Of a DNA stretch of 64,000 nucleotides, positions 11,138 through 21,400 are shown in pieces; positions within the stretch are counted from its first letter, which is position 1, and the number at the start of each line of letters is the position of its first letter. The notes below the pieces were generated by a model, which was not told where the DNA came from, searched no databases, and worked only from the letters and a program-made list of their open reading frames with translations. This DNA comes from Trichodelitschia bisporula (taxonomy: Eukaryota > Ascomycota > Dothideomycetes > Phaeotrichales > Phaeotrichaceae), in NCBI GenBank assembly GCA_010356995.1, contig ML996702.1:515013-579012 (forward strand). The letters run 5' to 3'. Made by a program: the position numbers and the translations under genes.

Positions 11138-14100
11138 ATGGAGATCGCCGGTGCAGCCTTCCCCATCACGCCGCTACTCTCAACATGCACCAAAATCGTC
11201 AAGATCCTGCACGACGTGGGCAAGAAGTTCCGCCGCGCCCCCCTCATGATGACATCCATCGCAACAGAATGCAGCCTCATCCACGTCGCCCTCGCCCAGC
11301 TGCGCAACTTCGACTGGGAGTCCATCGCCGCCTACGGCGACGGCCGCCACGAGCACATCACCCGCGCCACCGAGAGCATAATCCTAGGCTGCACGCTCAC
11401 GCTCTCCGTCATCGAGGAATATGCCACGGAGCTGCAGGACTACGTCGAGGGGTCACCGCTTTCTCCGACTGAGCAAATGGGCATTATGGCGCGCGTCCGC
11501 GTCCTCTGGAAGGAAGACGAAATGCGCGAATTGCTCCTGCAGCTCCGCGGCTACCAAACGGGGCTAACCAACCTCCTCCGCGACGCTCACGACTCCACCT
11601 TTGCCGACACAGCAGAGGCGCTCCTAGGCGGCGGCACCAATAACTTCGCGACCCTCCTCCAGCGCTCCCGCTCCTCCCGCGCCCGCAAACCGCTGTCTAT
11701 ACGCGCCGCCATGCAGCAGGCGAGCACGTACAGCAGCTTGACGCGCGGGCTGCCGCAGACCAGTTCCCCGACCAGCACGGCGCACTCCGCCAACGCGAGC
11801 GTCAGCACCACGACCAGCTCACGGCAGAGCACCATCGCATCCAGCGTGTCGTCCGCCACGCTCTCCAGCCGCAACAGCAGCGTCAACGCGCTGTCTCCGA
11901 CCGAGAGCACGGAATCTCTCCCCGCGAAGCGCAAGGCCCCGGATGCGGCGCGGCGCAAGCGCCCCGCTTTCCTAGCTCTCCAACCCGAAGAACCCGAGGC
12001 TGAGACTGAGCAGAAGACGCTTAGGCAGGCGCGGCCCCGGCGCCGGAATCGCGATCAGTTGAGGAAGAGTTCGCCGACTGTGGGGGAGAACTTTAAGTTT
12101 ATTCCTGGGGAGCCGCCGGTTACGGATTTGCCGGAGGAGGAGGAGGAGGTGCGCGCTGCTGAGGAGCGCGAGCAGGAGGAGAGGGAGCGGGTTGAGCTGG
12201 AGCGGGAGCAGGGGCGGGAGCGGGAGAGGCTTGAGCGTGAGCATGAGGACGAGCATGAGCATGATGAGCGCGACCATGAGGAGAAGGAGGGCAGTGAGAC
12301 GGAGACGGATGACGACCATGACCACTCACCCGACGAGCGCTTCCCCCCCTCCAAACCGCTCCCCGCCATCGCCCCCCCCAAACCCCCCTCCCGCTCCCAA
12401 CACCGCCCTGCAAGCCAAACCCCCAACTCGGCCCCTCAAATCCCCTCCCGGGCCCCATCACGGCAAGGCGGAAACCTACCCCCCTCACTCCCGTCACAAA
12501 ACGAGCGGCGCAAGGCGAAGGCGCCGGTTCAGCAACAGCAGAGCTTTTACGACGACGATGATCATGAGCGTGAGCAGCATGAGCATGGGAACCGCGAAGT
12601 GGCCGACCTACGGGACAAGGGGCGCCAGTCGCACACGCCGAGTCCACATGGGTTTGTGCGGAAGGGGAGTACGGCAAGCGAGGAGCCGCGGAGGACGCCG
12701 ACGAGTCCTCGTCAGTTGCAGCAGCAGCAGCAGCAGCAGCAGTATGAGCAGCAGTATCAACAGCAGCAAAACGGGCACCAGAACGGGTATCAGAACGGCA
12801 ACCAGAGCGAGTATCAGAACGGGCACCAAAACGGCTACCAAAACGTCCAAGCCACCCACCAAAACGGCCACTACTCCCCCGAACCTTGCCCCCCCTCCCA
12901 ACACCCACGCAAGCAAAAATCCTCCTCCTCCGTCCGCGACCAAATAATGACTCTCCCGGAAACTGCCCGCCTGCGCAAAGAAGCAAGCGGCGAACTCAAA
13001 GCGCGGGCCCAGGGCCACCCGGTGCCCCCGCAACTCCCCCACGCCCACACCTACCCCTCGCACGAAACCCATCTCCCGGACGAGCCCGAGCACCACCCAC
13101 AGGACCACCCCCCCTACTCCCCAACCCCCATGCACATCCTCGGCCCCCCCCGCACCTCCTCCCTAGAGGGCCTAACCCGCTCCCGCGCCGCCACAGACAC
13201 TACCTCCGGCCCCTCCACCCGCGCCGGCCCCGCCTACAACTACACAAACGGCGTCCCCCTCTCCGTCCGCACCCGCCGCGGCCACTCCGCCTCAACCCCC
13301 GTCACGCGCTCCGCCTCCGACGCACGCCGCCCGCAGCCCGCCCAACCGGCGTACCAAACCGCAGGCCAGCAGCACTGGCACGCGCAGCACGCGTACGCTA
13401 TCCAGAACGGGGGGCCGAACGGGGCACACCCAGTCGAGGACCCGTATGTGCGGGCGCAGTCCCCCCAGAACCAGGATAGCCAAGGCGGGGACGCGGAGTG
13501 GCCTTTGCAGCCCGCCGATGCGCCCTCCATGCCGCGCATGCGCCGCGCGGAGGAGCAGCGGACGTATGTGCCTTCCCGGAACCCGCCGCCGGCACGGAGG
13601 GCCCCGCCGATATTGCTGGATTATGCGGCGAGGCCGAGTAGGGCGAGTACGCCGTATGGGGTTACGCCGAGGGGGGGCAGGAGTCGGACGAATACGTTGA
13701 GGACTATTGAGAGTACGGATGCGAGTATTTTGGAGGGGGAGGGGGGGGGGGAGTATGTGAGTCCCGGCGGGGAGGGGGGTGGGTACACAAGCCCAACGGA
13801 GGGGCACGGGTACACGAGTCCGACGGGAGAGGGACTGGGGTTGCCGGAGGGGACGGATGATGGGGCGAGTGTGGCGCCGAGTGTGTTGAGTGCGCAATGG
13901 TATCGGCATCCGAGGGAGAGGCTGGGGCTGGGGAGTCGGATTTCGAGGGCGGAGGTTGTGCCGTGGGAGATGGGCGAGTATGAGGTGCGGGTTGAGGGGG
14001 GGGAGGGGGTTTACCCGGGTGCTGGTGGACAGCCGCGGGGACAGGTGCAGCCCGGGCAGGCGCAGGCGGGCGCGCAGAGCCCGAAGGCGAAGAAAGGGCC

Positions 14101-14920
14101 GTTGTTTAGCGTGTTCCCGCCCAGGGCACCGAGTCGCATGCGCGAGGAGCAGGTCGAGAAAGCGGAGGACGCGCCGCGGAGTCCGCTTCTCACGGACGGG
14201 TTTCTGAACGGTGTTAGCAAACCCACGCCCGCCAGGCAAGCGGAGGAAGACGGCTCGAAGGCGAGCAGCAAGGACCGCAGCGTTGCGTCGCGCGGCAGCG
14301 AAGAAACCTCCAGCAAAGACGGGAAGAAAAAGAAGGAGAAGAAGGAAAAGAAGAGCAAGTTCGGCATGCTCGGCGAGATGTGGTCGGAGTACAAGGACTC
14401 GACCAACGCGCTGTATTTCACCGGATACTCCGCTGAATACGAGGCGCAGCAGGCGCAGAAGGACGTGAAGCGCAGCGCGTCCCGCCCTTCCACCGGCTCC
14501 GAGAGCCTGGTCAGCAGCACCGCGGCGAAGGAGAGCACTTACAGCACCGCCCCCACCCCCGGCCCGACAGTCGCAACCCTCACCCCCGCCTCGCACCACC
14601 ACTACGTCCAAGCCCAATACGAAGCGCACCGCTCCACACAGCGCGCCGACCGGGAACCCAAACGGAGCGACAGCGTCGCCGAAACCCGCCCCCCGAGCAG
14701 CGCCGGGCACTACGGGCCCGTCCCGCCACGAAGACCGAGCCGAGACGCAGAGACGAGCCTAGCAGGTGGGAACAGCGGGGCCGCGGAGGGGGCTCACGGG
14801 AAGCAGGGCAAGTTCCCGACGCTGACGGAGATGTGGAGCGAGTACAAGAGCATGGGGGAGCAGTGGTACACGGCACCGTATAAGAGTGAGGAGCAGGGGA
14901 ATATTGCGAATCCGCGGTAG
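11138..14920 (+). CDS. STAND-type N-terminal domain protein with long disordered tail
   Basis: A single open frame of 1260 codons. Residues 1 to about 170 are helical, starting MEIAGAAFPITPLLSTCTKI. They resemble the N-terminal helical domain that fungi place before NACHT/NB-ARC STAND receptors: a short hydrophobic start, a Cys-rich second helix, then 'SIATECSLIHVAL'. No P-loop or nucleotide-binding domain follows. From about 180 on it is low complexity: Ser/Thr-rich (190-260), Glu/Arg/His-rich charged (about 330-400), a Gln run with Asn-Gly-Tyr-Gln repeats (about 525-570), then Pro- and Gly-rich parts. Two copies of KF-x3-L-x-EMWSEYK lie near residues 1080 and 1231, the second close to the C-terminus, each followed by an aromatic-rich stretch. 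A lysine-rich patch precedes the first. The function is unknown. A scaffold or signalling role is inference only. The start is the first ATG of the frame and gives the domain a complete first helix. Confidence 0.85.
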   Translation: MEIAGAAFPITPLLSTCTKIVKILHDVGKKFRRAPLMMTSIATECSLIHVALAQLRNFDWESIAAYGDGRHEHITRATESIILGCTLTLSVIEEYATELQDYVEGSPLSPTEQMGIMARVRVLWKEDEMRELLLQLRGYQTGLTNLLRDAHDSTFADTAEALLGGGTNNFATLLQRSRSSRARKPLSIRAAMQQASTYSSLTRGLPQTSSPTSTAHSANASVSTTTSSRQSTIASSVSSATLSSRNSSVNALSPTESTESLPAKRKAPDAARRKRPAFLALQPEEPEAETEQKTLRQARPRRRNRDQLRKSSPTVGENFKFIPGEPPVTDLPEEEEEVRAAEEREQEERERVELEREQGRERERLEREHEDEHEHDERDHEEKEGSETETDDDHDHSPDERFPPSKPLPAIAPPKPPSRSQHRPASQTPNSAPQIPSRAPSRQGGNLPPSLPSQNERRKAKAPVQQQQSFYDDDDHEREQHEHGNREVADLRDKGRQSHTPSPHGFVRKGSTASEEPRRTPTSPRQLQQQQQQQQYEQQYQQQQNGHQNGYQNGNQSEYQNGHQNGYQNVQATHQNGHYSPEPCPPSQHPRKQKSSSSVRDQIMTLPETARLRKEASGELKARAQGHPVPPQLPHAHTYPSHETHLPDEPEHHPQDHPPYSPTPMHILGPPRTSSLEGLTRSRAATDTTSGPSTRAGPAYNYTNGVPLSVRTRRGHSASTPVTRSASDARRPQPAQPAYQTAGQQHWHAQHAYAIQNGGPNGAHPVEDPYVRAQSPQNQDSQGGDAEWPLQPADAPSMPRMRRAEEQRTYVPSRNPPPARRAPPILLDYAARPSRASTPYGVTPRGGRSRTNTLRTIESTDASILEGEGGGEYVSPGGEGGGYTSPTEGHGYTSPTGEGLGLPEGTDDGASVAPSVLSAQWYRHPRERLGLGSRISRAEVVPWEMGEYEVRVEGGEGVYPGAGGQPRGQVQPGQAQAGAQSPKAKKGPLFSVFPPRAPSRMREEQVEKAEDAPRSPLLTDGFLNGVSKPTPARQAEEDGSKASSKDRSVASRGSEETSSKDGKKKKEKKEKKSKFGMLGEMWSEYKDSTNALYFTGYSAEYEAQQAQKDVKRSASRPSTGSESLVSSTAAKESTYSTAPTPGPTVATLTPASHHHYVQAQYEAHRSTQRADREPKRSDSVAETRPPSSAGHYGPVPPRRPSRDAETSLAGGNSGAAEGAHGKQGKFPTLTEMWSEYKSMGEQWYTAPYKSEEQGNIANPR

Positions 14921-15630
14921 GGGGAGGGAGGGAGGGGACGGGCAGAAAATGTTAGACGGTCCTTTTGGTGCTGCGTGGTGTCGCCGCTTGCCGGCTTTTC
15001 CTTGGTTCGGTATATACCCTTGTGTACGCTTGGTTGGTGGATGTACGTGGCGGCGGCGCGAAGTAAGCATGTCCGGGTACATACTTTTGCGCCGCGGAGA
15101 GCGCTGTTCCCGTGGGAAAGGCGCCTCATCCCCCGAACGGCGCGGTTTGGTGGGCTCCGTTTTGCGCCCTTGTACGAGTAGACGTCTGTGCCTCCGCACC
15201 CCTTTCCCCTTTCCCGTCTTGCGGGGGGAGTACGGAGTAGTAGTGTAGAGTACGTATGACGAGTCGTTGAGCCGCAAAGACCTCGTGCCAGCGACAAGTG
15301 ACGCTAATCTCGCGTGCCTCGATACCCGCCATGTCCCCGCCCCGCAGCCCAGCGATCGAGCCGCGCCGATCCACGCCGATCGGAGCGCCTTACCGTCGGC
15401 CCGACCCGCGCTTCCGAGCCGCCGATCGACAATCGGTGCCGGTCTCAAAGCCCATGGCTCGCATACGAACACGAGTAAAGCAGTATATTTCCTAACTCCT
15501 GATTTTATAAATGGCCTATCTACTATTGATAGCCCTCCCCAGACCTCGTCATCCACCAAGCCGAGTGCGCCGCTAAGCAGCTGTATAATACAACTATGCG
15601 CGCGAGAGGTGGGCTTCAACGCACCACCCC
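14921..15630. other. Intergenic spacer with GAGTACGGAGTAG motif
   Basis: This holds the presumed 3' region of the upstream gene and the tail of the broken gene on the other strand. I see no gene. The motif GAGTACGGAGTAG at 15228-15240 belongs to a family of GTACGG-type short sequences that recurs between genes in this window. Confidence 0.5.
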
Positions 15631-17363
15631 CTACCAAAAGGGTATCATGCCGGCCCCCGTAATCCGACTCCGGTCCCACGCCCGCTCCAGCCCGACATCC
15701 ACAACGAAGACGCGCCACTCCTTAACCCCCTTCCAATATTCATCTGGATCAGCCATCTCCCGCGCCCTCCGCACCACGGCCAGAACCCCCTCCCTGACCG
15801 CAGCAGCACAAACCACGAAATCAGTAGGCGTGATAAGCTTTCAATCCTTAACGTGTCCAGGGAGTGGGTTGATACCGGCAGGACACTCAACCGCCACTAC
15901 GCGCCCTCCGCGTTCCTCCTTCCACTCCCGCACCCATGCCAGGACATCCAGCGCCACGCCGATGTTCGCCCATGTCCCGCCCACCGCGTCTACCACCACG
16001 TCGACGCCGTCGCGCGTTACGACCTTTGCTGAGCTCCTGCCACGTCCCAATGCGGACGCCCGCGTCGATGCCCTCATCGAAGGCAGAGCGCATCTTCACG
16101 GGGCCGAGATCGGCGGTTAGGATGACGTACACATGGTCGGCGCGGCTGACCAGCAGTCGCACGGCGGTGAGGGCGGCGGTGAGCGCGCGGGGCATGGCAT
16201 CTGGGCCGAGGAGGAACAGGAAGCACGGCCGGGCGGGAGCTGGGGGCTGTGCGGTGTGGGCGGTTGCCAATGCTACCTCGGCGATTTGTTCGCCATAGCA
16301 CTCGGCGATGGCGCTAACTAGAACGTTGAGCTCGAGCTCGGAGATTTCCTCGAGGTAGTTGAGAGCACCGGGGGTTAGGGCGCCCGGAGTTGCTTTCGTT
16401 CCGGGAGGTGAAGGGGGTTTCCTTGGAGGCGTGGTCCTCGGAGACGTGGTGGGTGGAGAGAGATTCCTTAGAGGCGTGGTGGGCCGGGGAGAGATCCTTA
16501 GAGGCGTGGCTGGCGGAGAGAGATCCCTGAGAGGCGTGATGGGCTGGGGGGGAAATCCTTAGGGGCGTGACGGGCGGGGATGAATTCTTCGGGGGGCGTG
16601 GAGGGCGAGGAAGAACTCCTTGGAGACGTGTCAAGCCTTACTGTGTCGAAGAGTTGCAGACCTAAGGCGTCGGGGGCGGTCTGAATGGCGTGAGGCATTG
16701 GCTCCGTTACTTTGTCCGCACTTGAGGCAGAGTCCGTGATTATAAGACTGCTGGCATAGTTCCTTGGTGCGCTGAACGAAGTTCCGATGGTGCTTCGGCT
16801 CGCCGGATGCCCCGCGGTAATCGGTCCCAGTCGAGTACTCCTTTGTCTTTCCGTTATTCGGCGAAGCAACGGGAGTCACAAGCCGTGCCGCCATCCTCGG
16901 CCCACCACTAACGGAAGCAGGACCTGCCAATGGACCCGTTCTCCAACTGCGGCACGCGAACTCGGCGGTTGTGGCGGTGTGCTTGCTGGCGAGCCCTTGC
17001 GGTCGGACGACGGGTGCTTTCCGCGCCCCGCCATTCGCACGTGCAGATTCGCGCATTGCGCGGCGTGCTGCTGAATTGTCTGCTTCCAGGAAGCATCAAC
17101 CACATCGGCGAACTCGACCCTGTCGATGCCAGTACTCGGCATGTGCTCGTTGGGCGGGGATACCGAGACTGGGGGAAGAAATTAGTAAGTTTTGGACAGG
17201 AAGGAGTGGCGGGGCGGTACCGCCACTCAGTACAAAAGATTGAGGCTCGTCAAGCCTGTCCGAGACGACGTCGGTCACGAGGCCGGTGACCGTAGACGGG
17301 CGAGTCTTGGAACGCAAACCGCATGCGGTGCCCGGAGAAAGAAGCGACCTCAATGCCGCCCAT
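15631..17363 (-). pseudogene. Edc3-like (YjeF_N domain) gene, broken
   Basis: Read on the minus strand, 16380-15631 encodes a YjeF_N fold like that ending Edc3, the enhancer of mRNA decapping. It includes ELELNVLVSAIAECYGEQIAEVAL, with its two halves overlapping in 20-residue terms, then LFLLGPDAMPRALTAALTAV, GVDVVVDAVGGTW, VVAVECPAGINPLPG and WRVFVVDVGLERAW. These follow the family order. The frame changes by one base near 16024 and an in-frame TGA lies at 15841-15843, so the domain cannot be made as one chain. Upstream, 17363-16400 has a start (MGGIEVASFSGHRMRFAFQ) that could be a degraded LSm-like domain, with VTGLVTDVV in another frame, and then Ser/Pro-rich sequence spread over several frames. 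A possible intron (donor near 17229, acceptor near 17182) exists. This is either a decaying paralogue or, less likely, badly assembled sequence; the neighbouring genes are intact. The N-terminal assignment is weak. Confidence 0.5.
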
Positions 17364-17486
17364 GATGCCTTATCGCATGGAGAATAGGGTGAGTGAGGGG
17401 ATGAGGTTGGACTGAGGAGTTGTAAATTTGTAAGTGTGATATCGCTGAGATGGCTCTGAAGAAAAGTGGAAGCAGATGTCGAGAAA

Positions 17487-17603
17487 GTGTACGGAAGAAG
17501 CGTACGGAAGAAGTGTACGGAAGAAGTATACGGAAGAAGTATACGGAAGAAGTATACGGAAGAAGTATACGGAAGAAGTATACGGAAGAAGTATACGGAA
17601 GAA
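17487..17603. repeat. 13-bp minisatellite, nine copies
   Basis: Nine head-to-tail copies of a 13-bp unit. The last six are the exact unit GTATACGGAAGAA and the first three are variants with GTGTAC or GCGTAC. The open frame across it is a repeat artefact. Confidence 0.95.
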
Positions 17604-17755
17604 GTGTTGAGCTAAATCCTGCAACGTATGACTCAGGAAAAGGTTGATATCTTGAGATGGATGGTTTTTTTCGAGGAGAAGAGATGTCGAGGACTTTTAA
17701 GACGGATCAGTTGTGGGATGAGAAAATTAGTCGGGGGTCTGACAAGGCTGAGGGA

Positions 17756-17807
17756 GGTACGCGTAACGCAACTGCCCGTATGGTACGCGTAACGCAACTG
17801 TCCGTAT
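17756..17807. repeat. 26-bp tandem duplication
   Basis: Two adjacent 26-bp copies (17756-17781 and 17782-17807), each starting GGTACGCGTAACGCAACTG and differing at one base, followed by the start of a third copy. Confidence 0.95.
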
Positions 17808-18095
17808 GGTACGCTAGCATTTGCCTCGACAGTCTTGCCACACAGTACACGTAATACTTTGCGGGGGGGCAGTTTCCCCCGCTTCACCGGCTCGTCACAG
17901 TTTCCGCAGGAAGTTGCCATGTAGCAGGGCAGTCGCACCTTCGGCATGCGCGTCCCAGGAGCAGGTCCGGATCTGGCTAGCCAGAGGGAACAGAGAAGAG
18001 AGAAGGCGCGATGGCATGTTGGCCATGGAAGGTTGGTTCGCCCTTCATTGCACCTTCCCACTTTTGCGGCGATGACGAATTCGTCCATCCACCTG

Positions 18096-18220
18096 TCTTC
18101 TTCTTCTTCTTCTTCTTCTTCTTCTTCTTCTTCTTCTTCTTCTTCTTCTTCTTCTTCCTCTTCCTCTTCCTCTTCCTCTTCCTCTTCCTCTTCCTCTTCC
18201 TCTTCCTCTTCCTCTTCCTC
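18096..18220. repeat. Compound microsatellite (TTC)n-(CCTCTT)n
   Basis: About 60 bp of TTC repeats run directly into about 60 bp of CCTCTT repeats. On the minus strand this translates as a poly-Glu run inside a 199-codon frame, and on the plus strand as poly-Ser or poly-Phe. I regard those frames as repeat artefacts. Between 17364 and 18451 no other gene is visible. Confidence 0.97.
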
Positions 18221-18451
18221 ACCAGCTAACAATCATCCACACAGCCCGCAAGCTGATCAAAGGTCAGCGGGACCGGACCTCTACGATGGATATCACCCTT
18301 TCAAGTGACTTCACCAGAGTGTGCGATCCGACTTGCTGTACGTATCACCTCGACACCTCCCCAGCAACAAAAACGGGCATCAATTCATCATAGGTTACGT
18401 GTACGCATCCAGCCATCGTCCTGCCATCCTCTCAAGTCTCACTCCCCCCAA

Positions 18452-21400
18452 TCAAGTGTACACCTCCTCGGTAAAAGCATTCAACCCAAGCCCCTCCTGC
18501 GCAATATCCTCCTCCTTCAAAAACAGCAACGGCATCTCCACCAACGTCCCCTTAACCTTACTCAACAACTCCTTCACCTCCGCTACACCCCCCGGGAACT
18601 CCTCCCGCACCACATGGCCAACCTTATACGTCCCCGCCGGCACCTTGGCCTTCTCATCCGCCAGCCGGAAGTGCTTGAGATACCACTCGTCATACTGCTT
18701 CCAGTTCTTGACCGAGTCGTGGGGGACCGGGTGGAACACCCTTCCGAATACATCGGTATTCGTGCGCGCGCGCTCGTTCCACAAGCCCTCGAATATGGGC
18801 GCCAGCGGGTCGGACACCAGCCGGTCTTCGGCCGAGCCCCAGTCGTAAGTATTCCCACTCGCGCCAACGGGCTCGTAGTTCGGCTGCGGGCGCTCATAGT
18901 CCTGCGGCGGCAGGAGGCCCAAATGCTTGCGGAAGATCTCACGGCGTAGGGAAGCGGCAAAACGCGAGCCCACGCACGGCCGCCCGTTCATCGTGATGTC
19001 CAGCGGCGTGTGGTCCGTGATCACGACGGCGATTTCCGAGTCATGGTCGCCGAGCTGCGAGCGGTCGTTGAGGTTGGCCGAGCCACAGATAACGATACGG
19101 TCGTCGGCGATGAGAAGCTGCCCACATTAGTGCGCCCACCAAACCCTTTCAACGACGAAACTCACCTTCGAATGCACGTACAACTCCTCCGTCACAAAGG
19201 CGTCAATCTCATCCACGTTCCCTGTCTCCCACGGTACACTGCGGATGTCTGGCCCGTTGAGCATGTAGCACTCGGCCACCGAGTCCCAGCGCCCGCTGCC
19301 TAGAGCCCCGCCGCCAACCTGCCCTGCACCGGCTTGGTACTGGTGGTACGGGTCGTTCGGCGGGTATTGAGGCTTGTCGCCGTAGCCGCTGGCCGGAGGT
19401 GGGGGGCCGGGTGGTGGGCCGGGGAGCTGGCCATACTGCTGCTGCTGTGGCTGACCGTACTGCTGTTGCGGCGGCTGACCGTACTGCTGTTGTTGTGGCT
19501 GACCGTATTGCTGCTGCTGTGGTTGGCCGTGCTCCTGCTGTTGCGGTTGGCCGTATTGTTGCTGGCCGTATTGCTGAGGCTGGCCAGGCTGACCATATTG
19601 CTGTGGCTGGCCGGGTTGTCCGTAAGGCTGAGGCGACTGGGGCTGCCCAGGCTGCCCATAAGGCTGAGGCGACCGCGACTGCTCGGCCTGGCCATACGGC
19701 TGCGACGACTGCGGCTGCCCAGGCTGGCCATACGGTTGAGACGACTGCGGCTGCCCAGGCTGGCCATACGGTTGAGACGACTGCGGCTGCCCAGGCTGAC
19801 CATACGACTGAGCCGGCTGCTGTCCCGGCTGCTGTCCCGGTTGCTGTCCCGGCTGCTGCGCATACCCACCACCATACAGATCATCATGCTGCTTCCTCGC
19901 ATCCTCATACGGCACGCCCGTCTTCATCTCCACCTCCTTCATCGCCTTCCCCACATTAATCCGATCATAATTCCTCAAATTATAAAAACGGATATACTCC
20001 ATCGGGTTAATCCCCTCTCGTGCCAGTGACTCGTAAATACTGTGTCCCCCGCGGTTAATCGAGTTGTACTGGAACTCCATGATCGCACGCGTGGACAGTG
20101 CGTCGTCGCTGCGTAGATCGCCCGCGAAGGCGGGGATCGCGGGCATGACGACTATGATTTTGTACCGCTGTTGGTTGCGGTGCGCACGGATGATGCGCTC
20201 GGTGATGGCGGCGCCAATTTTGTTTTTGATCGGTTTTTGAGAGGGGGAGGTGGCGGTGATGAAGAATTGGTTTTCGATGTACACGAAATGTTCGCTGTGT
20301 TTGATCGTGCTGATGTAGGCGTCTGCGATCGAGTGCTGCCCCCGTAAGTTAGCTCTTTCCCCCCAGCCTGGCTGCAACTAACGTACCTCAATCTGCCCCC
20401 CATGGCTCCACTTCGCACAACTCCGCACAATCTGGCAACTCATCCCCTCTTTCCTCGCCTGCGACGACGGGCCCGGCTGCCCGAACCCCGGCTCGTGCTG
20501 GAATCCGAACTTCGTATCAAACCTATCTTCTAGCTTCTGCACGCCGCCTGAGAGGCGCCGGCGCATCTTTTCGTCTAGAATACCGTGCTCGCCCGTTAGG
20601 TACTTGTCGAAGCCGTGCATGCGGCCGCGGGACGAGGGACGCTCGTTTTCTTGCCCGTGGTGCGTGCCCTGCACGCGGGAATCCCAGCCGCGCGAAGTTT
20701 CGTCCTCCAAACCACGCTGGCCTGGCCCGGGGGCTGGACCGGAGGGGTCCTGGCCTTGGCTGGGGGGAGGCGGGAAGTATGGCTGCGAGGCTGGGGTGGG
20801 CGTGTATGTCTGCGGGGTGTAGCCAGCCTTGGGAGGGGGAGGGTATTGCGGCCCGGGTTGGCTGGGAGTATGCGGTGGCGCGGGGGAGGGGCCTGGGGCG
20901 TAGTAGCCTTGCTGGGGCGCGTTTCCGGGTTGCGGGTAGCCTTGCTGTGGGGGCGGGGGGTACTGCTGGCCGGCTTGACTCGGACTGTGAGGTGGCTGTG
21001 GTGTAGTACCTTGAGGATTGTAGCCTTGCTGGGGCTGGTACCCGGATTGCGAGGCGTGAGGCTGAGGAGTCTGCTGATGCGGACCACCAGCCGGACCGGT
21101 GACTGCATACCCGCCGGCCGGGGGCTTATTCTCCAGGCGAGAATACCGGACGTCCTTGCGGGACGTGTACTTCTCATCATAAATAAAGTTCCACCGCTGA
21201 ACAAAATGCTCCTTCAAATCGCCGACCACGGGGCCACTCAAGCTGAGGCTGACATCCGTCCATCCCATGCGTGAATTAACCGTGCGGTCCAACTTGTTGT
21301 TCTGCCAGTTAACCACGTCCTGGAAGTCCATGATACGGCTATTATTATAGTCCTGGCCCACATACACGATTTTATTCAGATCGGCAGGATGTGCATCCGC

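Noticed and set aside
11138-14920. Reading the protein as a complete STAND/NLR receptor
   Set aside because: No P-loop, Walker B or repeat domain is present after the N-terminal helices.
17633-18232. 199-codon minus frame with a poly-Glu run
   Set aside because: The Glu run is the translation of the TTC/CCTCTT microsatellite, and the rest has no recognisable domain and crosses the 26-bp duplication.
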